64,000 bases of DNA, taken from Richelia intracellularis HH01. GTDB taxonomy: Bacteria > Cyanobacteriota > Cyanobacteriia > Cyanobacteriales > Nostocaceae. Shown piece by piece: positions 29,969 through 40,536 of the stretch. The position numbers were made by a program, and so were the translations under genes. Positions within the stretch are counted from its first letter, which is position 1. Every line of letters starts with the position of its first letter. The notes under the pieces were generated by a model. The model saw nothing but the letters and a program-made list of their open reading frames with translations. It did no database searches and had not been told where the DNA came from. Location of the stretch: the NCBI RefSeq assembly GCF_000350105.1, contig NZ_CAIY01000005.1, positions 62,001 to 126,000 on the forward strand. Reading direction: 5' to 3'.

Positions 29969-30304
29969 AATTACTTAGAAGTTTTCGGAGAAGCTGAGGT
30001 GATTACCTGTACTTATAATAGATCTTTGCAAACCTATGGAAATGATTTGTTTGCAAGAAGTATTTGGAGAGGAAATATACTTTCACTATAGATAAGGAAG
30101 TAACTGTGGATAACTTGGTAGATTCTCTATCTCCTTAAGGGTATTTTCAACCTCGTGTCTAGATTATATGAACAAATGAATTTGGAACTTCCCCAGCAGC
30201 AACTTTGTAATACTAACTATGCTGGAATTATTAATGAATCTAATAATGTGGTTGATAGTTTTTGGGCTTCTTTGAAGTCTTTAAAAAATCCATTTCATAC
30301 TTAG
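29969..30304 (+). pseudogene. decayed gene of unknown family, terminator retained
   Basis: Three consecutive protein-like pieces lie in different frames: NYLEVFGEAEVITCTYNRSL with QTYGNDLFARSIW, then KYTFTIDKEVTVDNLVDSLS, then GIFNLVSRLYEQMNLELPQQ ending SFWASLKSLKNPFHT and TAG. The order and continuity suggest one gene hit by at least two frameshifts. I do not recognise the family. The last piece could still be translated as a 42-codon frame from the ATG at 30176. The stop codon lies inside the following terminator hairpin. Confidence 0.5.
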
Positions 30305-30321
30305 TTTCAAATGGATTTTTT
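30283..30321 (+). terminator. intrinsic terminator of the decayed gene
   Basis: A perfect 13-bp stem (AAAAAATCCATTT with its complement) with a 13-base loop ends in a T6 run followed by GTTTTG. It is a well-formed rightward terminator with no live gene in front of it. Confidence 0.7.
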
Positions 30322-31090
30322 GTTTTGTTTCAAATTCTATATATAAAATTTTAAGTTTATAAATCACTCTCTACACCGTCAGTTGTTTGGGACGAAAACT
30401 ACGAGGGAATTAGAACTCCGGCTTGCGCGTATAATTTAACATAATATTGCTTATGATTATTTTACCTGCAATTATTAAAACTATTTAAGAATAGGAAATA
30501 AAATTTAGATTGGAAGGATAGGAAAGATAGAATGTCTAACTGTCTTGGCAAAGGGCAAAGATGTGCTCAAAAGCACTTGGTAGCAATAAATGAAGGTAAG
30601 AGAGAATTGATTTTAAGTAGGAATCACTCGGAAAAATTTCATAAGAAAGTTATGCAACTCCGAAAATGTAGCAGCAAATATACCTGATAATATTCCAATT
30701 AAAATGGACTGGGATTCTCTTGAGCTATAAAAATAGCATATCAGTACTTTCATAATTAACTAATAACTCAAAAGTGATTAAGTAGAACCAGAAGAAAATA
30801 ATGGAAGTCTGAGTTTAAATTGATCAAATATAATTTGCGAGAGTGTTTTTGCTAAAGTGAAACCTTATAGTTAAGTCAGAGTAGTTTGTCACAATCAAAT
30901 GAAATTTTTTGATGATTGTTTAATGCTTGGTGATACCTTATCATTGCTATTACTGCCACTAAATTATGGAACTTTTATTTCATAAAAGTCTAAAAAAAGC
31001 TGAATTTACAAATGGAGTTAAATCACTTCAGATCTGGATAACTTCCCAAAAAATCTAATTAATAAGAGAATTAAAGGCAAATAACTACCT

Positions 31091-32590
31091 ATGACTTTTC
31101 GTGAAGAGTTTAAACTGCTGCTGCGTGCCTGTTATCCTTTAATGTATATTCCCACCTACGAAGAAGAAAGGGTAGAGGCAGAAATTAGAGAAGAAGCCAG
31201 TAATCAAGGTAATCGTCCTGTATACACTTGGGATTTTGTGGATGGTTATCAAGGGAGTCTTAATGATGAAGGATTTGGTAAAAGGAACCCTTTACAAGCA
31301 CTAGAATTTGTGGAAAAAATTTCCCCAGCAGGACCAGCAGTTTTAATCTTGCGGGATTACCATCACTTTTTAGAAGATGTGGCCATTTCTCGTAAACTCC
31401 GCAATTTAGCAAGGTCATTGAAATCACAGCCTAAAAATATAGTTTTACTCTCACCGCGAGTGGCGATTCCTGCTGATTTAGCAGAAGTGTTGACAGTGGT
31501 AGAGTTCCCACTACCAACTGAAGAGGATATTAAGGCAGGGATTGAGCTGTTATTGATGACATATGGTAATGAATTATGTACAAATTCTTTGGATGATTTA
31601 GTACGTTCCTGTCAGGGTTTAAGTATGGCAAGGATTCATAGAGTTTTAGCTAGGGCAATTGCAGCTCATGGGGAATTACAACCGGAAGATGTAGATTTGA
31701 TTTTAGAGGAGAAACGCGAAACCATTCGTCAAACTCAAATTCTAGATTTTTACCCTGCCAAAGAACAAATTTCTGATATTGGTGGTTTGGACAACCTTAA
31801 AGATTGGTTGTTGCGTCGAGGTGCTTCCTTCAGCGTTCATGCCAAGCGGTATGGTTTACCACATCCCCGTGGACTATTATTGGTAGGGATCCAGGGAACA
31901 GGAAAATCCTTAACTGCGAAAGCTATTGCTCACCATTGGCATTTGCCTTTGTTACGGTTAGATGTGGGGCGATTATTTGCTGGATTAATTGGTGAATCAG
32001 AATCTCGTACCAGACAAATGATACAAATGGCAGAAGCCTTATCCCCCTGTATTTTGTGGATTGATGAAATCGACAAAGCCTTTTCTGGATTGGGTAGCAG
32101 GGGAGATGCAGGTACCACTAGTAGGGTGTTTGGTACATTTATCACTTGGATGGCAGAAAAAACTTCTCCTGTTTTTGTAGTAGCTACTGCAAATGATATT
32201 CAATCTTTACCATCAGAGATATTGCGTAAAGGTCGATTTGATGAGATTTTCTTTGTTGGGTTGCCTACTCAGGAAGAAAGAAAAGCTATTTTTAATGTTC
32301 ACTTATCTCGACTACGTCCTCATAATCTAATTGGCTATGATATGGATAGATTAGCATATGAAACTCTAGACTTTTCAGGAGCAGAAATTGAGCAAACTTT
32401 AGTAGAAGCAATGCACATTGGTTTTAGCCAAAATCGGGATTTTACCAACGATGATGTATTAGAAGCTGCTAGTCAAATTATTCCTCTAGCTAGAACAGCT
32501 AAAGAACAAATTCAGCAGCTACAAGAATGGGCTGCATCGGGGAGAGCACGTTTAGCTTCTAAACATAGTCTTTTGAATCCCAGGGATTAA
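31091..32590 (+). CDS. ycf46: Ycf46-type AAA+ ATPase
   Basis: 499 residues. The N-terminal half begins MTFREEFKLLLRACYPLMYI and PTYEEERVEAEI. The AAA+ module carries Walker A GIQGTGKS near residues 266-273, the substrate loop region RLFAGLIGESESRTR, Walker B CILWIDEIDKAF, sensor 1 VFVVATAND and the arginine-finger segment EILRKGRFDEIFFVGLP. This matches the Ycf46 family of cyanobacteria and algal plastids, linked in Synechocystis to inorganic carbon use. It has no operon partners. Confidence 0.92.
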   Translation: MTFREEFKLLLRACYPLMYIPTYEEERVEAEIREEASNQGNRPVYTWDFVDGYQGSLNDEGFGKRNPLQALEFVEKISPAGPAVLILRDYHHFLEDVAISRKLRNLARSLKSQPKNIVLLSPRVAIPADLAEVLTVVEFPLPTEEDIKAGIELLLMTYGNELCTNSLDDLVRSCQGLSMARIHRVLARAIAAHGELQPEDVDLILEEKRETIRQTQILDFYPAKEQISDIGGLDNLKDWLLRRGASFSVHAKRYGLPHPRGLLLVGIQGTGKSLTAKAIAHHWHLPLLRLDVGRLFAGLIGESESRTRQMIQMAEALSPCILWIDEIDKAFSGLGSRGDAGTTSRVFGTFITWMAEKTSPVFVVATANDIQSLPSEILRKGRFDEIFFVGLPTQEERKAIFNVHLSRLRPHNLIGYDMDRLAYETLDFSGAEIEQTLVEAMHIGFSQNRDFTNDDVLEAASQIIPLARTAKEQIQQLQEWAASGRARLASKHSLLNPRD

Positions 32591-32980
32591 AAATATGGAT
32601 TCAACTCAAGTATATTTAATCTCTGACTTTTAATTATATCAATGAAGGTAAGAACTTATTGTAGTGCAATGATAAGCTACCTGAGAGTTTTAAAGCCTGA
32701 ATAAATACAAAATCATTTTGATATCCGTTTTTGATATTTCAAAGATACATTGGCTTGAAAACCTGCTCTGAGACTATTAGAGTAATTATATATCAGTTCA
32801 TTTAAGATCTCAGCTCTTAATTCTTTAGAATTAATTCTGTAAGGGTATAATTGATTTCCATTAGATATTAAAATTAATTCTGGAATCAGTCATATAATAG
32901 TATCAGTTTCTATTATTATTGCTGTTGACTAATATTCTTATAATTTATTTTCCCTGTTTATATATTTATAGGAGGTAAAT
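32591..32980. other. gap between ycf46 and SH3 gene
   Basis: 390 AT-rich bases. The only element is a perfect TTAATTCT-TT-AGAATTAA hairpin near 32818-32835. No gene was seen. Confidence 0.45.
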
Positions 32981-33475
32981 ATGTTTTCCAACATACTTAA
33001 ATATACATTAGGTTTTTTATTAGCAATTGCCATTTTATTTGGTAGTATTTTTGCAGTTGCTTTGTATTTAATGAATAGAACTTCAATCCGCCCAGACAAA
33101 CCTATTTTTAGTAATGATAAATCAGCAGTAAATGCTAATTTATTAAAACAAAAACATAATAAAAATACTTCAGATAAAATCACCAAATTCAAAAAAACTT
33201 ACCCAATCATACCTAAACCATACCCAAATAAGCAAGAATATGAATCACCAGAAATAATGGCCTTAGGAACTTATAAGGCTCGTGTCACATGGCCCGAAGG
33301 ATTAAGTATACGGGAAACAGCTGATAAGAATGCTAAGCACATAGGTAGTGTAGCCTTTAATGGAAAGGTGATTGTTTTGGAAGAAAGTAACGATAAAGCT
33401 TGGCAAAAAATCCGTATAAATTCTACACAACAAGAAGGTTGGGTAAAATCGGGTAATACAAGAGCAGTAGACTAA
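32981..33475 (+). CDS. membrane-anchored SH3-domain protein
   Basis: 164 residues. One N-terminal membrane segment (YTLGFLLAIAILFGSIFAVA) is followed by a polar Lys/Asn/Pro-rich linker (about residues 40-95). A bacterial SH3 domain (about 97-162) follows, with ARVTWPEGLSIRETADKNAK, GKVIVLEESNDKAWQKIRI and QEGWVKSGNTRAV. Such domains usually bind cell-wall peptides or proteins in the periplasm. GGAGG precedes the ATG by five bases, an unusually good ribosome binding site for this window. The specific function is unknown. Confidence 0.82.
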   Translation: MFSNILKYTLGFLLAIAILFGSIFAVALYLMNRTSIRPDKPIFSNDKSAVNANLLKQKHNKNTSDKITKFKKTYPIIPKPYPNKQEYESPEIMALGTYKARVTWPEGLSIRETADKNAKHIGSVAFNGKVIVLEESNDKAWQKIRINSTQQEGWVKSGNTRAVD

Positions 33476-33977
33476 ACAAATGTATCTATTTGAGAGTTCC
33501 AATGATTGTTTGATGCTTACTACTAGGCAATATGAATTTTAATTGATGTTAATTTAAGATAACTCTTATATAAAAATAGAATTTTAATATTTTAACTTAA
33601 TATTCTAAGTTACGTCGAAACTATCACATTATTTCCACCAGTTATTTTATTATCTACTATTTCCAATATTTTATTATTTGCTTATAGAGACAGAGTTTTT
33701 ATAATCTCCTTAATTTTTAATTTACTTATTATCTTACCTAATTTATCAATTAGAAAATTTGGTACTATAGCGATTAAAACAAATAAAATCTTTATCTACA
33801 AAAATTTTAACTTAGCTGGTAACAAATTATTATTTTCAATAATTACGTAAATAACTTATAGCAATTTTATTTGATCAATTGCTCAAAAAATACCCATAAT
33901 AATATCCAAATAGTGAATTTATCAATTGCATAAATTCTTATTTTATTTACCGCTGAGTAGATACAAACATCGATCTA
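33476..33977. other. gap between SH3 gene and pdxA, nothing seen
   Basis: 500 very AT-rich bases between convergent genes. No reading frame or clear terminator. Confidence 0.5.
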
Positions 33978-35026
33978 CTACTTCTTTTCTGAAATTAACT
34001 CGAAGGCCAATTGAATTGCAGCTTTCATGCTAGTTGAATCAGCTATTCCCTGACCAGCAATATTAAATGCGGTACCATGATCGGGTGAGGTACGAATAAA
34101 AGGCAAACCAATAGTTGTATTAACAGCACGGTCAAATGCCATTAACTTCACTGGAATTAAGCCTTGATCATGGTATAAACTCATATATCCATCTGCTATC
34201 TTTGATTCTTCTTGGTTTCTGCCATACCAAGCTTTACCTGGTTCTACCCACATGGTATCTGGGGGAGTAGGACCCAGTAGTTGCAAGTGTGGTCTTTGCT
34301 GGCGCTGCTCTTCTAACCAAGGTATTAACCAATCTTGTTCTTCATTTCCTAGTAAGCCCCCTTCTCCACTGTGGGGATTTAAACCAGCAATTACAATCCT
34401 ACTATTTTTTATTCTAAAGTCATTTTCTATACATTCAACTAACAAATCCAGCTTCTCGCTCATTAAATCTGGTGTTAAAACCTGAGGTACTTGATTCAAG
34501 GGAATGTGGGTTGTAGCAAGCAAACAACGTAATATCCAGTTTGTATGGGGTGATTGGGCAACGAATAGCATCCCAAATTTGTTGATACCAGCCTTCTCTG
34601 CTAACAATTCCGTTTGACCGGGATAATCATATCCTGCTGACTTCCACGCTGATTTAGCAATAGGTGCGGTAACAATACCATCAAATTCTCCATTTAAGGT
34701 ATAAGCTATCGCAGTTTCTATATAGGCAAAGCTAGCAGCACCACTAGCTTTATTTCCTTTGCCAAGGGTAATATTTGATTTTATTTTTTATTTAATGGAA
34801 CATCCAAAACGGATAAATTTTCTAGATTTGCTAGTGGTACTCCTTTCCTCAACAAATTTAATCTTTTATAGTTTTCCACAATTAAATCTCTACTACCCAC
34901 AATCATGATTTCATCCTTGCGTTGAAGATAGGGATCTGCTAAGGCCTTTAAAATAACTTCTGTACCAATTCCTGCTGGATCTCCCATTGTGACAGCCAGA
35001 CGCGGGCGCATTTTATAATTTGACAT
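33978..35026 (-). pseudogene. pdxA: pdxA, 4-hydroxythreonine-4-phosphate dehydrogenase, one frameshift
   Basis: Two frames cover one PdxA. The first (35026 to 34781) reads MSNYKMRPRLAVTMGDPAGI and ends VPLNKK then TAA. The second, open from 34787 to 33978, continues [61 protein letters not shown] and [20 protein letters not shown]. The metal-binding histidines are all present. The break lies at an A6 run (34784-34789 on the coding strand). One more A would restore a 349-residue protein, and little or no sequence is lost. PdxA makes the PLP precursor in the DXP-dependent route. It may be dead, rescued by slippage, or a sequencing error. Confidence 0.88.
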
Positions 35027-35738
35027 TTAAGCTATGATTTTTATCCTATTAATAATACCTCGATAGTATAGTGAAATCAAAATTCATAAATTATCTGAAA
35101 GTCTCAGGATTACATTAATACTAATGAGTGTTTAGCAAAATTTGAGGAAAGAAAAAACTAATAAGTTAGATTTTATTTTAGACTGCAAATCAGGAAAATC
35201 GGGGCGAAATATCAAAGTCATAGTGCTAAATAAATAGTATTTAAAAGCTTTATACTGATATTTTAATTGGGATTCAAATATCTTCATTAAACCCAGATGG
35301 ATCTACAATAAGAGCTGTTCCTAATTGAAAGTATATAAACAAAATCTGCTCATAAGCCCAAATTCCAAGTTATACTAGTATTTTAATCAAGTAATTTTGA
35401 AGTCTAAGGTATTAAGTAAATAATATTTGTACCGGGTTTGCTTGTACGGTCGCTTAAATTCATGATTGAAATTATATATATTTCGGTTAAATTATTTGAA
35501 ATACAACATACTTCAGATGAGTGAAATAAAAATTTTCCTAAAAACCATACCTATACCAAAACAGTGTAACTGCACCTCTGAATAATCTGACCATACAATT
35601 AAAAGCTTCTTGTAAATATTTTGATCTGAATAGTTAATAATAATTTATGTGTCTAACATCTAACAAAATTATCCATTTTGACAAACAGATATATTTTGTT
35701 GTTAATTAGGTTTAAGTTTCTTCATTTTTTCCCTTACT
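35027..35738. other. gap between divergent pdxA and rlmN, nothing seen
   Basis: 712 AT-rich bases that should hold both promoters. No frame or structured element was recognised. Confidence 0.5.
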
Positions 35739-36823
35739 ATGTTTATCACTTCACAACCTAATGAGATTTTCCCTCAACCCCTACTAGGTAAAAGTTTAGA
35801 GGAGTTAAGGGTATGGGTAAAAGAATATGGTCAACCAGCTTATCGAGGTAAACAATTGCACGATTGGATTTACCGTCAAGGCATCAGATCAATCTTAGAT
35901 ATCCCAGTATTTCCTAAAAAGTGGCGATTGCAAGTATCGGGGTTCTCTATCGGGCGCTCTCATTTATATCATCGTTCTGTTGCCACTGATGGCACTGTTA
36001 AGTATTTATTGCAACTGCAAGATGGGGAAATAATAGAAACTGTAGGTATTCCAACCTTTAAATATCAACAAAAAAGGAAAACTATAATCTTCTAGTTCGA
36101 CTTACTGTCTGTATATCTACCCAAGTAGGTTGTCCAATGGCTTGTGATTTCTGTGCTACAGGCAAAGGTGGTTATAAACGTAACTTGGAACTTCACGAAA
36201 TTATAGACCAAGTATTAACTGTCCAAGAAGATTTTCAGAAACGGGTAAGTAATATTGTATTCATGGGGATGGGAGAACCTTTACTAAATATAGATAATGT
36301 TTTAAGAGCAATTTACTGCCTGAATCAAGATATAGGTATCGGGCAACGTAACCTCACTCTTTCTACTGTTGGTATCCCAGGACGTATTTATCAGCTATCC
36401 CAATACCTACTACAAGTTACTCTTGCAGTCAGTCTTCACGCACCTAATCAAACTCTACGGGAAAAGTTAATTCCTAGTGCGCGCCGTTATCAAATTGACG
36501 ACCTATTGAATGAATGTCGGGAGTATGTGAAAACCACTGGCAGACGTGTATCTTTCGAATATATACTAATCTCAGGTTTTAATGATTTTCCTGAACATGC
36601 AGCCGAGTTAGCAAAATGTTTACGAGGATTTCAAAATCATGTCAATCTAATCCCCTATAATCCAATTTCCGAGGTTAATTACCAACGTCCCAGCAATAAT
36701 CAGATTCAAGCCTTTGGGCAAATTCTTAAAAAATATAATACTAATTATAGTATACGCTATTCCCGCGGTTTAGAAACAGATGCGGCTTGCGGACAATTAC
36801 GAGTTATTAATAGAAATAATTAA
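35739..36823 (+). pseudogene. rlmN: rlmN, 23S rRNA/tRNA adenine-C2 methyltransferase, one frameshift
   Basis: The first frame (35739-36095) holds the N-terminal domain (EELRVWVKEYGQPAYRGKQL, HDWIYRQGI) and reaches [20 protein letters not shown] before TAG. The second frame is open from 36062 and continues [31 protein letters not shown] and [15 protein letters not shown] to [14 protein letters not shown]. The radical-SAM cysteines (C-x3-C-x2-C in CPMACDFC) and the C-terminal conserved Cys are intact. One extra A in the A6 run at 36070-36075 would rejoin the frames into 361 residues. The junction also carries about a dozen residues not expected between GIPT and RLTV. RlmN methylates A2503 of 23S rRNA and A37 of some tRNAs. 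Confidence 0.88.
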
Positions 36824-37375
36824 TTTGATTTTGTTAAAAAAACATTCACGGTTAAACTAAGTCAAGACTTTTGAAATTGGGTATATTTTTTGTTATAGAT
36901 TACACTACTTGGAATATTTGTCTATAACTCTTATACTCTAATAATTTTAGAGCTTGGAGGAAGATACTCTTGATATGAAAGACCATATTCTTTCAAAATA
37001 GTGTAAGTATGATTATTTGACTGATGTATAAAGTCAATATGGTTACCGCTAGTAAAATATTGGTTCAGATAATAGAGAACTATATCTACTCTAAATTGAT
37101 GTCATTCCGTATCAAGAGTTTAATTAACTGGTGGCAACTTTGGTTATCAATTCAAGTATATTCTGGAATTCTTAGTATTCATCATTATATTATTATTAAA
37201 CAATCACTGTGAGTAGGATCTATTTTAGATAAAAGTCTTATCAAATTAATTTCTAGACAAAATTAGATACAATTTGAAGCTAATAATTGTAGTTCTGATA
37301 ACATAAATAAGCTTATAGGTAATTAATAAAAACCTGGTTGGAGAACCAGGTTTTGGAACTACTTATTTTCAAATC
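36824..37375. other. gap between convergent rlmN and desB
   Basis: 550 bases. A 62-codon frame at 37024-37212 has no family features and I treat it as chance. The desB terminator is at 37329-37354. Confidence 0.5.
37329..37354 (-). terminator. terminator of desB
   Basis: A perfect 11-bp stem AAAACCTGGTT with its complement and loop GGAG. It lies 22 bases past the desB stop. The stem ends in T4 in both directions, so it may work bidirectionally. Confidence 0.8.
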
Positions 37376-38383
37376 TTATTTATTATTTGAGCTATAATAA
37401 ACCTTATTCCCAGTATTAGGAACGAAGTGGCAATTAATACAAGAATGCCACATAGAGATCCAAATAGGTTCTTCCGACTTCCGAAAATATTCACCTAAAA
37501 TAGGTTTGATTGCCTCAGTAGCCTTTTTTAAATTGTAGTGTGGCATATTTAGGAATATGTGGTGAGCAACATGGGTCCCAATATCATGGTGAATATGGTT
37601 TATAAATCCGTAATTACGATCAATAGTTGACAATGCACCCTTAAGAAATGTCCATTCTTCATCACGATACCAAGGAATATCTATCTCTGTATGATGCAAG
37701 AAAGTAACTAAATCTAACCAAATCACAAATACAATATAGGGACCTAAATAGTATTTAAGCAACCATACCCATCCCCACTGATATGCAAAGGAAGCAAGTA
37801 AACACACCATCGCAAACCATAAAACACTACTTGTAATAATATCCCACTTCTCTGATTGTTTGAATAATGGGCTACCAGGAAAGAAATGGGATCCTTCCTT
37901 ATTAGGAGAACGCCTAAATAGATATATGGGGTAAGCAAATAGGAATAGATAATAACGTCCTATCTTTTGAGCTACAGGCATGTTATTATAATCTGACTCC
38001 GATACTGGATACCAGCTCTCATCATTATCTAAATGTCCAGTATTTTTATGGTGAGTTTTATGACTAATCCTCCATCCATGGTAGGGAACCAAAATTGGTA
38101 TATGACAAATATGCCCTATCAGGTCATTCAGCCATTTATGACGTGAAAAAGATTGATGTCCACAATCGTGTCCAATTACAAATAAGGCCCAGAACATTGT
38201 ACCTTGTATAACCCAAAAAATAGGGAATAACAACCAAGAATCCAACCTAAATGCAATTAAATATAGTAGGGCAATTATTGCTACATCACGAAAAAAGAAT
38301 AAAAAGGACTTCCCTATGTTGGGAACAAAACATTCTGAGGGAATTGCTGCTTTGATATCACTTAAGGAAAAGGGTAATGTCAT
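37376..38383 (-). CDS. desB: omega-3 (delta-15) acyl-lipid desaturase DesB
   Basis: 335 residues. The three histidine boxes are GHDCGHQSF, WRISHKTHHKNTGH and GTHVAHHIF, separated by hydrophobic helices. The block IDRNYGFINHIHHDIGTHVA and the tail WHSCINCHFVPNTG are typical of the omega-3 class. The enzyme adds the third double bond to membrane fatty acids, using ferredoxin. AAGGAAG just before the ATG is a good ribosome binding site. It follows desA by about 570 bases in the same direction, with its own terminator. Confidence 0.92.
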   Translation of the reverse strand: MTLPFSLSDIKAAIPSECFVPNIGKSFLFFFRDVAIIALLYLIAFRLDSWLLFPIFWVIQGTMFWALFVIGHDCGHQSFSRHKWLNDLIGHICHIPILVPYHGWRISHKTHHKNTGHLDNDESWYPVSESDYNNMPVAQKIGRYYLFLFAYPIYLFRRSPNKEGSHFFPGSPLFKQSEKWDIITSSVLWFAMVCLLASFAYQWGWVWLLKYYLGPYIVFVIWLDLVTFLHHTEIDIPWYRDEEWTFLKGALSTIDRNYGFINHIHHDIGTHVAHHIFLNMPHYNLKKATEAIKPILGEYFRKSEEPIWISMWHSCINCHFVPNTGNKVYYSSNNK

Positions 38384-38957
38384 TACTTCCTTAAAAACAT
38401 ACTATTAATATTCTGAAACAAATCAATTGTATTAGACTAGACTTGTAGTCTTTAGCTAATAAACTTTAGAACAATTTAATACTTCTGGTCCAGGAGCTTA
38501 CTGAGTAACAATAGTTGTATCGTTCTAATCACTCGGAATAACTTCTACACGGATTTTAGAAGAGTCCATAAGTCATTTTACTGAATATTGAAAGTATTAT
38601 ATATTCATGATATTTATTTAAAAATAGTTTTAGATAGTTTCATATAGTAGCAAGTTAATCAAACCTAATAAAAAACAGAAAAAGCCTCTATTATTTATAC
38701 ATTCCTAAATATCCTATCAAGTTTTAATTTTGTTCCTTGAGGTTTTAGTTCCTCTAAACCCTAAAACCAAACATCAACATTATTCTTGAGATGGGATTAT
38801 TGGATTTATTAGGTTACTATTTTCTCATTGTAATCTGTAGATTTAGCATTGAAATGCAGTATCTAACCAAAAACAATGATGATTGGCAATACCAGCTGGA
38901 ATTTTATTTGGTTAATACATGATTTCATGTATAAATTCCCAGATAATTATTATGATT
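38384..38957. other. gap between desA and desB
   Basis: 574 bases. GGTTTTAG/CTAAAACC near 38741-38768 could form a weak hairpin after desA. Otherwise only AT-rich DNA, presumably with the desB promoter. Confidence 0.45.
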
Positions 38958-40034
38958 TTAATTTGGAGCTTGGGATTTGCTCCCTTTTTCTGTATAGTAC
39001 TCATCAAAAGACTGATAGCCAAAATCTGTCTTATAAATATGACATGTATCTGTTAATTGCTTTATTAATGTCCATGAAAAATTGCATTCTGGACGTATAT
39101 AACCACCCCACTTCTCCTGTAGGCTAATATATGCTAAACGCAAATTGTAAGAGGGGATAGCTGTGGATACATGATGGGGTACGTGGACATTGATATTGTG
39201 ACAAAGGAATTCTACCCAGCGTGGGTAATTGCAGTGAATAGTACCATTTAACTGTGCTAAAACTTGGTTCCACTTGTCAGATGTTTTAAAAGGTACATCA
39301 GGTGCTGTATGATGTATATAAGTAAAGGTACTCATCCAAAAATGGTAAACTAACCATGGTATAAACCAGAATTTTACCCACCCCCAAATTCCCATTGTAG
39401 AGATGATTGCAGGGAAAGTGGTCACAGCAAATAAGACTACCACTGCTACAGACACCTTTACATCTCTTTGGTTTTGTTTACGGAACTTTCGCCAGTCAAA
39501 ATGAGTAACAGCCCAGTGTCCTATGGAAGCAAGCCACCAAAGGCGATTTAGCAGTAGTATTTTATAACTCCATTGCTCTGGTTTACTCCATCTCTCGAAG
39601 ACATAAGGTCTTATAGGATGCCAGGCGTTGTCCTCATCTAATTTATTGGTGTGTTTATGATGGTGGTTATGACAAATTCGCCAAGGGTGAAATGGATAAA
39701 CCAAAGGCATAAACATAATATATCCAACTAAATCATTCACCCAGATACTTTTAGAAAAAGACCGATGACCGCAATCATGACCAATAACAAAAAAACCTGT
39801 CAGTGCTGTACCAGTAAAAACCCATGCTAAAGGCAAAAGATATAAAGGTGCAACTGCTAAAGTAAAATATCCCGAGGAAACCATTAGTACGCTGATGATG
39901 ACTTCCACCCATGCCTTAAAAGGACTTATTTTAAAACATTCCTTGGGCAGGCTCTTAACAATATCTTGCAACTTCAAATCGGAAACTTCAACTTTTAGGG
40001 GTTGATTGTGGCTGTTTATTATTGATGTAGTCAT
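38958..40034 (-). CDS. desA: delta-12 acyl-lipid desaturase DesA
   Basis: 358 residues from the ATG at 40034 (AGGTG four bases upstream; a GTG two codons earlier is less likely). Histidine boxes are GHDCGHRSF, CHNHHHKHTN and NVHVPHHVS, and TYIHHTAPDVPFK is a further conserved motif. It introduces the delta-12 double bond, turning oleate into linoleate on glycerolipids. The C-terminus (DEYYTEKGSKSQAPN) is slightly extended. Its product is the substrate of DesB, the next gene. Confidence 0.93.
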   Translation of the reverse strand: MTTSIINSHNQPLKVEVSDLKLQDIVKSLPKECFKISPFKAWVEVIISVLMVSSGYFTLAVAPLYLLPLAWVFTGTALTGFFVIGHDCGHRSFSKSIWVNDLVGYIMFMPLVYPFHPWRICHNHHHKHTNKLDEDNAWHPIRPYVFERWSKPEQWSYKILLLNRLWWLASIGHWAVTHFDWRKFRKQNQRDVKVSVAVVVLFAVTTFPAIISTMGIWGWVKFWFIPWLVYHFWMSTFTYIHHTAPDVPFKTSDKWNQVLAQLNGTIHCNYPRWVEFLCHNINVHVPHHVSTAIPSYNLRLAYISLQEKWGGYIRPECNFSWTLIKQLTDTCHIYKTDFGYQSFDEYYTEKGSKSQAPN

Positions 40035-40536
40035 GAACACCTAAAAAAAGCGGAACTCAAAATTCGGTAATATTCCCGGAGTACTGGCGTTCCTAATTAT
40101 ATCAGTCTAAGCTACTTTAGCATATCCAACTAATTCTCTTAACTTAAATGAGAACTTTTACACATCATCATATCAATAAATCAAAATTACCCTTGTGAGT
40201 GGTTTACAAGTATTTGCAAGACAAATATACTAAGTTGTTGCTATAAGCTAATAGTTTAGTTGTCAAGTTGTCTTTAATAGTTTGCCTTAGTATCAATTTA
40301 ATTAAGTCGGATGAAAAATACAAAATACTTAAGTATCCTTTAAATAATATTAATGCTTCATGGCTTTCAACTCCTGGACTCTAAGCTATAATTGCTTTTG
40401 GGCAAGTTTCTTTAAAATTTAAAATTTAGTCTAAACTTTTAGTATGAATGGGCAAACTTGCAAATATCGAGTCAAGATAATCCAGAAGTAGAAGCCAGGA
40501 GAAAATAATGAATTTTATCTGCAACTAATTATTAAA
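40035..40536. other. gap between desC and desA, nothing seen
   Basis: 500 AT-rich bases in a same-strand gene series. They are probably a promoter region for desA. No hairpin or frame of note. Confidence 0.45.

Larger units (their letters stand above)
29075..31090. other. 2 kb gap after yidC with orphan terminators and a gene fossil
   Basis: No intact gene. It holds a hairpin at 29631-29660, broken coding segments at 29969-30304 and a good terminator at 30283-30321. The last 700 bases before ycf46 show nothing recognisable. Confidence 0.55.

Noticed and set aside
37024..37212. 62-codon frame between rlmN and desB
   Set aside because: AT-rich chance composition (Ile, Tyr, Ser, Lys), no motif, and no conserved context.
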